Source of the DNA: Sphaerulina vaccinii
Lineage: Eukaryota > Ascomycota > Dothideomycetes > Mycosphaerellales > Mycosphaerellaceae
Direction of reading: 5' to 3'
DNA: 64,000 nucleotides
Assembly: GCA_022570795.1 (NCBI GenBank)
Contig: JAKUDP010000014.1
Coordinates: forward strand, 1,054,001-1,118,000
Within the stretch, counting starts at the first letter, position 1, and the number at the start of each line of letters is the position of its first letter. The translations under genes and the position numbers were made by a program. The notes below the pieces were generated by a model. That model saw only the letters and a list, made by a program, of their open reading frames with translations. It did not search any database and was not told where the DNA came from. This document shows positions 55,478 to 64,000 of this stretch, piece by piece.

Positions 55478-57053
55478 AGATACATGAATCTGGAGGGAAT
55501 CTCTGCGTACTCATAGTGCTGGCGTAGCGGCAGCCTTGGTCCGAATATCGTGGCAAGGGATCATTCACAGATGCCGCGCCAATGGCCTGCATTGAGAGGG
55601 AACCAAGCTGCTGGGCACGACAACCGTACAGCAAGCGAACGCAACCTCAGAAGAACGCGCTTCGATAGCTTCTCCTGCGCTGACTGGGACACGCACGAGC
55701 CTACTGCCCACGAGGTCTGTGTCGCCTTGCCTTGGCGAAGTCGCCGCCTTCCACGAACGAGCCGGTGACAGTCAGCTAAGTTCAGACTATGGCTTATGAA
55801 AGTGCCACTTTCGTAGTATGATGAATTGACTGAATGAGTATGCAATCGTAAGGCACTCTGTCATGCTCACCTGAGGCTCTGTCTCCAAGAACATTCGTGA
55901 TTCCTGCTTTGCTGCTTGTGCTCATCGTGTTAAGTTCTCAACTCGAGTTCGATGAGCGAGCATCTCCGCGTTGCTATTCTCGCTGCAGAGTAACGCTTTG
56001 ACAATAACATAGCGGACCGGCATCAGACGACCCCGCAATGGTCCTGCAATCGTGCTGCTGCAGCATTGGATCAGGTCTGGTCAGCACGGATGTTTGATGC
56101 TCTACTGGTTGAGACCCAGGCGATGCGCAATCTTGATCCACAAGCTAATGCCATAGGTCTGGTACTCGACAGCTATGTCCGCTCCACGATACAATCGCGG
56201 GCTTTGCACCGAACATGTAGTGATTTCGAAGGTTGCTAACATGCAATCATCCATGTTCGCCATGTGCAAGTGAGCCTTGGCTTGCGTATAGCTAAGGCTA
56301 CAGATGCTACAGATGGTGAGTGCTGCCAATGCGGCTCCAGACATTCCGGTAGGTTTGTACCATTGCTGTGACAAGAGTTCTCGGGCGAGATGAGGTGAGG
56401 TCGGAATAAGGAGATTTCGGCACAGGCCTCGTTCTTCAGCAGTTCGAATTCTTGGTCCAATGAGATTTCGTTGCGTTCTCGTGGCGGCTGGGTGATTGAC
56501 GGCGCAGAAACAAAATCACACCATCCTTGAAATCAGGCAGATCTCGAAGTCTCGCTTAAGCACGCCGATGCGGGTATGCGAAGCAGTGAACCGACATGTT
56601 CGCAGTCTTCGGCGGAAGCATGTCGGACGAGAATTCGCTGTGGATCCGCGATTCGATTGAGCGGTTTGCGAACCCTCTCTACGTGATTATCCTTGCGACT
56701 ACTTCCAGAACTGGGAATAGTCGCGAAGACTCGAGTGATATGCCTTGCATAGTGCTTAAGTGCTTGTGTTCGCAAGCGCAGTACGCGCGACTAGTGTTTA
56801 GCATGTCGGAAGCGGATCGATGCTCTCTTGTGCGCGGTGGCATGCCATTCGGAGACAGGGCCCAGAGAAAGATATAGTGATAGCATTTCTTGGTTGTGAA
56901 AGATGTTGGTGAAGTGTTGTCGTGTTGGACGACGTTGGAGACTCCCCTCCAACCACTGCCGAGGATGATCGCCAAACCTTACTACTCTACTGTGCTGTCA
57001 ATACATCAGCAAAGTGCAGTGAAACTAGCACACCAACAACCACAGATATTACC
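55478..57053. other. Divergent intergenic region between P450 and crotonase-family gene
   Basis: Apart from one candidate small secreted-protein frame at 56102-56344 (-), nothing is supported. Both gene promoters lie here. A plus-strand frame joins 56922 to the next gene but has no ATG before 57054. Confidence 0.35.
56102..56344 (-). CDS. Hypothetical small secreted protein (weak)
   Basis: An 80-codon frame starts with a hydrophobic stretch that looks like a signal peptide (MSGAALAALTICSICSLSYT, then QAKA as a possible cleavage site). The mature part would be about 56 residues with two Cys. Such frames can arise by chance, and there is no family match, so this is only a candidate. Confidence 0.2.
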   Translation of the reverse strand: MSGAALAALTICSICSLSYTQAKAHLHMANMDDCMLATFEITTCSVQSPRLYRGADIAVEYQTYGISLWIKIAHRLGLNQ

Positions 57054-57849
57054 ATGCCAGAAACAGTCATCGACGAAAAAGACCTCCTCTTGGAGCGTCA
57101 CGACAATGTATTCGTTCTGACCATGCGGAAGGCGCCGGAGAATCGAATAAACAGCGCCTATGCTCAGAAGCTCATATCTGCTTATAACACCGTGCGGAAA
57201 CTTCTTGGAGAGGATGCTGAGGGCGCGGTGATAACTAAGGGCAACGATGCCAAGTTCTGGTGTACTGGTCTGGAGCTCGACGAAGCAGACAGCAATGCTT
57301 ATGCCAATTCAGAAGGGTTCTATCCGTTGCTCGCCACGATTGTCGATTTCCCGTTTCCTACCATAGCCCTGATCACGGGTCACACATTTGGCGGTGCAGG
57401 TCCCTTCGCACTCAGTCATGACTATCGTGTCATGAACAGCAAGCGAGGCTTCATCTCCATGCCACCGGTGAACTTGGGCTTGCACTTTCCAGGCATTGGT
57501 GCACTTCCCAGACTGAAGCTACGTCCTCAAGTAAGTACTCAGCGTGAGCTGAATCTGGAAGGCTGTGCTCAGGCTGACACTTCGTTAGGTAGCACGTAAG
57601 ATGCTGCTCGAGGCTCATCGTTGGACAGGTGAGCAAGCCTTGGAAGATGGTATCGTAGATGAGATCGCCGAACCGGAGAAGATGCTGGATGTTGCTCTAG
57701 CGCTCGCCAGACGCCTAGCACCGAAGGCGAAGATGGGCGTCTTCTCTCTCCTGCGCAATGAGCTGTATGGCGAGGCAGCACGGCATTTCCGTGAGATCTC
57801 ATACATCCATGGCAGACAAGTTGGTACAGCGGCGAAAGCGAAGATATGA
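57054..57849 (+). CDS. Enoyl-CoA hydratase/isomerase (crotonase) family protein
   Basis: The product is 245 aa from exons 57054-57530 and 57589-57849. The start in ACCATGCC is the first ATG in frame. Motifs: VFVLTMRKAPENRIN, GNDAKFWCTGLELDE, and the oxyanion-hole segment ALITGHTFGGAGPFALSHDY followed by FISMPPVNLGLHFPGIGALP. This spacing resembles delta3-delta2-enoyl-CoA isomerases more than hydratases, because the second hydratase Glu is not clear. A role in beta-oxidation of unsaturated fatty acids is likely. The protein ends in AKI, at best a weak variant of a peroxisomal PTS1, so the compartment is open. Confidence 0.82.
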
Positions 57850-58190
57850 TGGCAGGCCCATGTAGATGATAAAGATAGTCGTGCCTATTGCTCCAGGTCG
57901 ACACGGGGCACCCTTCTGTCGTGCCATTCTGTGTGTGTTGTGGTAGAAGTCCATCTCATATCGAAGATCCTGAGCTTGCAAGGATGACTTGGATGACCAA
58001 GCTAAGGAGCTCCAAAGTGACCATGGATCAAAACCGTCCTCGAAAATCCGAATCCAAAAAGCGTCGGATTTGCACTCTCCTCGTCGCTATAGCGTTCTGT
58101 CTTCTGCTTTGCGCAATAAAACTTGTTACATATCTTCGGAACCTAATTTCCTATCGTCCTATATACTTAGAATATCGCATCGATCGATAG
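57850..58190. other. Transition from genic DNA to AT-rich island
   Basis: The first 280 bases keep normal composition and hold the 3' end of the previous gene. From about 58,120 the AT content rises, and beyond about 58,190 CA and TG nearly disappear. No gene is seen. Confidence 0.6.
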
Positions 58191-58750
58191 TCGTTATTCT
58201 ATACTAGTTACAAAAAGTCTATTTTTTATCTGTCCTAGGACTTTGTTCTAGGGTAGGATTAAGGCACCCGGTCTAAAAACAAAGCAGCAATACTTTAAAG
58301 CCTTATAACTAGCTAAGTAGTCTGCTAATTACTAAGCTTTATATATCTATAGATAGCTAGAAATCTCTAGTATCTAATACTTTATATAATATATTACTAT
58401 ATATTAACTATACTCGCATAAACTAGTTAAAGCCTAAATTTAGAAATTAGCTTCTATTAGCTCTAGCTAAGTCTATCTTAGTAAGTAGACCTAGTAACTA
58501 TCTAGCGTAATATCTATAGTATATTATATATCTTCTATAACTATATATCTTTTATATTTAAGAAGTTATAGGACTTTCTATAGCTCTTACTATATACTAG
58601 ATATACTATATAGTAGTCTCGAAGTAAGTTAATTATCTAAGTCTATCTACTAGCTATATCTAGTCTAAAGGTAGAACTAGGTCTACTAAGCCTAGCTATC
58701 TAGCCCTTGCCCTACGTCTATAATAGTCTACCCTCTATATTCTTCGAAAA

Positions 58751-58830
58751 ATATCTACTATCCTTAGTAGTATTTATTAGTAAGAAAAAAATATCTACTA
58801 TTCTTAGTAGTATTTATTAGTAAGAAAAAA
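58751..58830. repeat. 40-bp tandem duplication inside the island
   Basis: Two 40-base copies (58751-58790 and 58791-58830), each starting ATATCTACTA, differ at one early position and one near the end. Forty is not a multiple of three, so the duplication shifts the relic reading frame at this point. Confidence 0.85.
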
Positions 58831-60684
58831 ATAACTAGTCTGCCTAGCTAGTCTATAGCTAGGTATTATATTTATAGTATATACTATAGCTATTATAGCA
58901 TATTCTAATATTTGCTATTTTGTTCTAAATATAGTTATAGACTAGCTTCTAGTAGCTACGTTACTACTAGCTTGTAAGGCTCTATATAGTATCTATTATA
59001 GGTAGTCGGCTTAACCTATTTCTTAGCTAGCTTCGGCTTAGCTAGCTTCTTTATAGAAGGAACTAGTAATAAAGTAATAGAAGGTAGTTAGAGGAATATC
59101 GCCGGCTTTGCGCATAGCTTAGCTAGCTTCTTCTAAGCCGGCTCGTTCTAGGTATCGACTAGGTCTAGCTCGGCTACTATCTTATACTTCCTACTAGACT
59201 TAGGCTTTATATCTAGAGTAGTAGTATCCTCTATAGTAATCGATTTAAAGTTATTCTCCGAGTCTGCCTATTCGTCTATATCTATATCTAAGTCTGTTTC
59301 GAATAGTAATATAGCTAAGTCTATAATAGGGCAAGTATAGATATTATCTAGCAAGTTTATATATAGTATTAGTACTAATAAGTACTATAGGTCCTTTTGC
59401 TAGTCCTCTATTAAGTCTTTAAGAAGGTATGCTATAGGGTAATTATCTATAGTAGCGAGTATATCTATATAATATCCTTTAATTATAGTAGTAGTAGCTA
59501 TATTAAGTTGCAAAAGCAAAAGTAGGTAGTCTATAGTCTTAGCTTTTATTATAGTATATAGTATAGTATATCTCTTTTCGATCTTGCTAGCTATAACCTA
59601 AGTTATACCTCTAGATACTTTTAAAGTCGCGTCTACGTCTATGTCTATTATCTTAATTATAGCTACTTTTATAATATAATATATAATAAAGATATACTAA
59701 AGTATAGCTATAGGTCGTAGTTTGAATTCTTATAGGAGTCTATAGAGTACTTCTATTAGGAGGGTCTCCTAGTCTAGTTCTAGTAGAAAGTAGCTCTCGG
59801 CTAGCTAGATATATAGAACTAAGCGACCCTTAGGTATTTCGATTATATTAGAGCGTCTTCTAATCCTCTAGAAGTTCTTACTTTTAAGTTTAGCTATACC
59901 TTTATTAATAAACTTATATAATAAGTTAACTCTAGAGTATAGTAGAATATAGTCCTAACTATTATCTAATATATTATCTACCTTCGCTGCCTTAGAATAG
60001 TATTATATATAGAAGGTAGAGCTATAGAAGTAGATATAGTAGTATAATATATTAGCTATATAAAAGTCTATCTAAGTATCGACGTCGAATGCGTCTAATA
60101 TAGATAGGCGACCGAACGGCTTTAAAGTCTTATAGATCTCGCTCTTTGCTATAAATATAGCTAGATATATCTTATTTACCTAGTCTGCAAATAGATATTT
60201 GAGATTAATATATTACTAGATAAAGTATTTATCTATATCTTCGAGTTAGTACCTAACTAGTAGTAGGTAGAAACTATCGAACTAATAAACTATAAAATAG
60301 TATAGTAGGTCTAGCATATTAGTTAGATTCGAGTATAGCTTAGTAAACTTATTTTTATTAGTCTAGGACTCCTACTCGGATCGATATACTTCTATATACT
60401 AGAACCTCCTCTAAGAGTCTAGATTAAAGTTCTATATTAACTCCTTATTAGGCTATTCTACTAGAAGTAATAGCTTCGTAAGAGCGTCGGCTAGTTCGTC
60501 CTTTATTAGATAATAGTAAGAGTTCTATTCTTTTTTAGGTTCTATCTAAGTCTCGGTCTATAGCTCTAGCTTAATTCTTATATTAGTTAAAAGTAGTATA
60601 TTAGTAGTCTTGTTAGCTAGAGTAACGTCCTTAGCTAGAATTAGAGTACTAGGAGTATCCTTAGGTCTAGCCTATAGAGTTTGG

Positions 60685-60810
60685 GCTAATATACTCTAGG
60701 CTAGAGCTATAGCCTTTAGCTTAGACTTTTAGACTAATATAGTTAGAGCTAATATACTATAGGCTATAGCTATAGTATTCGAGTCGGACTTTTAGACTAA
60801 TTAGGCTATA
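60685..60810. repeat. 63-bp direct repeat (21 codons) inside the relic gene
   Basis: Copies at 60685-60747 and 60748-60810 are similar over about 55 bases. In the minus-strand relic frame they decode, with TAG/TAA read as Gln, to two 21-residue units starting LVQKS and sharing AI-A-SILA-T. Conservation of a 21-codon period supports the frame assignment. Confidence 0.75.
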
Positions 60811-62360
60811 TAGGTAGTCTTCGGCTTAGATCTAGGCCTATCTCGAGCTTCTAAAAATAGCTCGACTAACTCCTTTATTAGGAATATTAGTAGCGCCTCG
60901 CTATTTGTTATACCTTTCTAGGCCTATAAGGTCCTACTATTCGGTCTATATTTCGGTCGTCTCTTAGCCGGTACTAGGCTAGATATAGCTCCGGGTATTA
61001 ACTTAAAGGAAAGAGTCTACTTTAGTAAATTGCTAATAGTAATAGGTATAGGCTAAAGACCTACTCGGCTATTATTAGTAACTATTTCTCTATAATATAC
61101 CGATTAGTACTTATAGATAGGTAGTAGATAGAAGTAGCGCTAGGTATCGGTACTAGCGAGCTACGTAGTAGTATAGTTATCTAGGTTCTCTAGACTAATA
61201 AGCTAGAGATAGAATCCTAGAGGCTTCTAAAGCTAGATATAAAGCTTGTTAGTAGGTATATTAGCCTCTATCGCCTTGTTTATCTATACTTATAGGTATT
61301 CTTTATCGAGCCTATTAGTCTATAGCTATAGCTCCGGCTACGTCTACTTTTCTAATTATATCTACTTCTAAGGCTATTACTTATCTACTTTGCCGAAATA
61401 AATATTATTATATAGTATTTCGAGAAGCTTAGAACCGGTATAGTATAGCGATTTGTAGAGTATATCTACTAGTTTAGTCTCAAAACGCCTCTCTAGGATA
61501 ATACTATTATAGCTTTAATTTAAAGCTAAGTTATAGTTTACTAAGAATTCAAACTATATTCTATAAATCGGCCTAGGAGGACGTCCTTCGTATAGGCGCT
61601 AGCTATTATAGCCTATTAATAGTCTCTAGTAGCATATAGAATCTATATATATAGCTAGTATAGCCTAGTTAGTAGTCGAGTAGATAGACTCTAGGTTGTT
61701 ATTAGCTTTTATAAATATATTAAGTATATCTTATTAGCTAAATATAGCTACCTCTATTATTTGTTCTAAAGTCTTATTAATATTATAAGTATTCTAGCCG
61801 AGCTCTAGAGGCGGGTTAAGAAGAATATATTTTATATTATTAGTAATAAAAGATTTGCTAGGCTATTTAGCGTCTTTATCTAAGTCTATTATATAATTAG
61901 TAGCTATACCTATAGCTATATCTAGTCTGTCGGTACTACTAGAGTACTATAGAGGTAATTAGAGGTCGTATCTAGATATTATCTAGGTACCTTTAACCTC
62001 CCTTAACTAAGAACTAGACTAGCAAGTATACTTAGAAGGTAGATTAGGCTAGCAAAAGCTATTAGTATTATTAGTATCGAGGTTAGAGATATTATACTCG
62101 ACTAGGTTATTATTAATAGATTCCGATTATAGATACTTCTTAAGTCGCTTATAAATAGGTATATTAAGAATAATTAGGTTATTCTTATTTAAAGGAAGTA
62201 AAAAAGTATCTTCTTCTTCGATAGATTTCTTTTTAAACTCTAGAATTATACTAGCATCTATCTTATTCTATACGTCTAGCGCGGCTACTTATAGTAGCTC
62301 GTCGATCTATACCGGTATAGCTATCTTAGTAGGAATATATATAGTTGTTTTAGTAGAAAT

Positions 62361-62535
62361 ATTAATTTAAGTTAGCTATTTAGGCTATAGAGGTGCGTCT
62401 ATAATAGTAAATGCAGCCTCTTATAGAGGTGCTACTATCGTAGTAGCTATAGTCTCTTATAGGACCGTAGGACGCGGCTTATTAATTTAAGTTAGCTATT
62501 CGGGCTATAGAGGTATATCTATAATAGTAGTCTTT
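62361..62535. repeat. 120-bp spaced direct repeat (40 codons) inside the relic gene
   Basis: The 55-base segments starting at 62361 and 62481 share ATTAATTTAAGTTAGCTATT and the following GGCTATAGAGGT. The spacing is exactly 120 bases, 40 codons. In the minus-strand frame both decode to a PLQPxQLTQIN unit. Confidence 0.75.
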
Positions 62536-64000
62536 TATAAGATTGCAGGTATAAGAGGCGCTAGCTATTAAAGCTATACTTATATATAATCTGTAGCTAT
62601 ATCTATCTCGCTAGTCTAGCTAAGCTAGCTTAGCTTATCGAGAGTCTCTAGCTTGTTTTTAAGTAATACGAATCCTATATATAGCTATACTATTATAGTA
62701 GTCTAGACTAGAACTAGCTACTATAGGTAGCTCTTAGGATACTTGTAGTAGGTATATAGATCCTACTACTTCGAAGCCAATCTCGCTATAGTCTACTAGT
62801 TAAGGAACTCTTTATAGTCGAGGGTATATATAGCTATATTATAGTCTAGTATACTATTAGAATCGGCTACTATAGCGTTAATAGCTACGGCTAGGCTAAA
62901 AGTAGCAAATTCTCTATATTCGCCCTTATCCTTTAGAGGCTCTAGTAATACTATATATAGTACTAGAATCTAAGCTTTACTAAGTCTATATATAGTAAGA
63001 GCCTCGGATATACTACTCTATTCCTAAGGGACTCTAGTCTCTATACCGAAGAAGCTATAGAGGATAAGGAAGAGAGGAAAGTTAAGTACGTCTACCTAGA
63101 ATATATAAGTAGAGAGTATAAGCTATACGAAATATATAGTTAGTAGAAACGTAGCCGAGTCTTCTCTATCTTCTTCTACTAGCTTCGGTCTACCTAAAAG
63201 TTGTTCGGCGAGTCTGCTATAATAGAACGCGATACCTATATCTTTAGGTTTATAGAATATAGTATATACTACTATAGAACTATATAGATCCGCTAATAGG
63301 AGTAGGTACTAGTTTATAAACGTTATATTCTATAGGTATAGTATAAGGACTCCTAGTCTATAATAAGCTTTTAGGTTGCTAGTTAGTAGGTCTAGGCCTA
63401 CTAGTACTATAGGTCCGCTTTCTAAAGCTATAGATAGTAGTATCTAGGCCGCTAGTCTAAAAGCTATCTAAGTAATACTAGTATAGGCCTCGAGTTCTTA
63501 GTTATATTCCTTTACTAACTAAGGAACTATACTAGTCTTATCTTCTAGAAACTTATAGATATTAGCTAGATTTGCTCTACCTCCAGCTATAGATATATCT
63601 CTTTTATTATCTACTACTCTATTAACTATATCTCCTTCTATAGCTAGTAGGTCCGCGAAGTTAAATATAGTTATATATAGGATATAGTAGGCGCACTTTT
63701 ATCTATTACCGACTCTTATCTATATAGTAAGTAGGCTAAGAGCGTCTCTATCTAGGAGGAGGTATTAAGACTTGTTTGTAATATAGCCTTTTACGTCTAG
63801 TAGATAGGTCTCTCGATACTCTTCGAACCTCTTACTTTCTAGATATTCGAGTCGAAGTCCTTAGTAGTAGAATAACCTATTCTTATTATTATTATTTAGG
63901 TAGGGGAAATTGTATAGAATACCTACGTCTATCTATACCTATATTTCTTCTTTATCTATTAGTCTATCTAAACTATTAGAATCTTCTTTAGCTATAGTTT

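Larger units (their letters stand above)
58191..64000. repeat. AT-rich, RIP-mutated repeat island (continues past the window)
   Basis: The sequence is dominated by TA-containing words (CTATAG, TAGCTA, ATATAG), while CA and TG dinucleotides are very rare and CG, CC, GG and CT persist. That bias is the direct signature of RIP, which turns CpA into TpA on both strands of duplicated DNA during the sexual cycle. No frame of 60 codons or more is open in any of the six frames, in contrast to the rest of the window. The left edge is sharp and the right edge lies outside the window. No terminal repeats or target-site duplication could be checked for that reason. Confidence 0.9.
58200..64000 (-). pseudogene. 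RIP-inactivated relic of a very large protein-coding gene (frame preserved)
   Basis: Codons read on the minus strand from base 63998 (first base congruent to 2 modulo 3) give a protein-like chain interrupted only by TAG and TAA, which RIP makes from CAG, CAA and TGG. I checked the same frame at 63206, 62546, 62054, 61634, 60188 and 59267, so no net frameshift occurred over about 5 kb. Decoded pieces look like normal protein, for example DSNSLDRLIDKEE, LDVKGYITNKS, NRVVDNKRDIS and EIPKGRLVLYI. At 58751-58830 a 40-bp duplication breaks the frame; after it the expected shifted frame reads best (for example STFRLDIASR). Near 58,480 another shift seems likely. The C terminus is near 58,200. The N terminus is outside the window. 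I recognise no reverse transcriptase, integrase or transposase motif. Confidence 0.6.

Noticed and set aside
58200..64000. TAG/TAA read as Gln as in a ciliate-type genetic code (foreign DNA)
   Set aside because: ATG and most other CA/TG-containing codons are missing too, which a changed code does not explain but RIP does; flanking genes use the standard code. Absence of TGA is expected because RIP turns TGA into TAA.
1..64000. CRISPR arrays, operons, prokaryotic defence systems
   Set aside because: The genome is clearly that of an intron-containing fungus; no array-like spaced repeats occur outside the RIP island, where the repeats are unevenly spaced and few.

Overview
The window looks like a chromosome piece from a filamentous ascomycete (Pezizomycotina). 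The coding density is high. Introns are about 45-150 bp with GT-AG ends, and the gene set is typical of these fungi: DUF2433 protein, Slm1-like PH protein, ABCG half transporter, P450, fungal transcription factor. A Dothideomycete is a reasonable guess, but the sequence alone does not prove the class. From 1 to about 58,190 the DNA is ordinary genic sequence. From about 58,190 to the right edge it becomes a strongly AT-rich island in which the dinucleotides CA and TG have almost vanished, the mark of repeat-induced point mutation (RIP).

Layout, left to right. A tandem-domain ubiquitin-conjugating enzyme (+) and topoisomerase III (+) converge on a fungal transcription-factor-like gene (-). An RBR-type ubiquitin ligase gene (-) then diverges from a DUF2433 phosphoesterase-like RGG protein (+). 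NPC1-type sterol transporter (+) converges with an ABCG half transporter (-). A long 2.46-kb divergent gap precedes a PLP-dependent molybdenum-cofactor-sulfurase-like protein (+) that has no MOSC domain. Next come the importin Kap123/importin-4 (+), a conserved zinc-finger protein (-), a Slm1-like BAR/PH protein (-), alanine aminotransferase (+), vigilin/Scp160 (+), HIR1 histone chaperone subunit (-), a five-pass membrane protein (-), separase (-), a small mitochondrial-type membrane protein (+), a cytochrome P450 (-) with a frame break, and an enoyl-CoA hydratase/isomerase-family protein (+).

Most genes are housekeeping and sit next to each other by chance. The themes are ubiquitin transfer, DNA topology and chromosome segregation (TOP3, separase), chromatin (HIR1), nuclear import (Kap123), RNA binding (vigilin, RGG proteins), and sterol/lipid transport and signalling (NPC1, ABCG, Slm1). 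I see no biosynthetic cluster or defence island.

The most unusual object is the AT-rich island. On the minus strand one reading frame can be followed from base 64,000 to about 58,830 with no frameshift at the points I checked, if every TAG/TAA is taken as a RIP-mutated CAG, CAA or TGG codon. The decoded relic is protein-like and contains in-frame amino-acid repeats (21- and 40-codon periods). It runs off the right edge, so the original was a very large protein-coding repeat (more than 1,700 codons here). I could not assign it to a known transposon or gene family.
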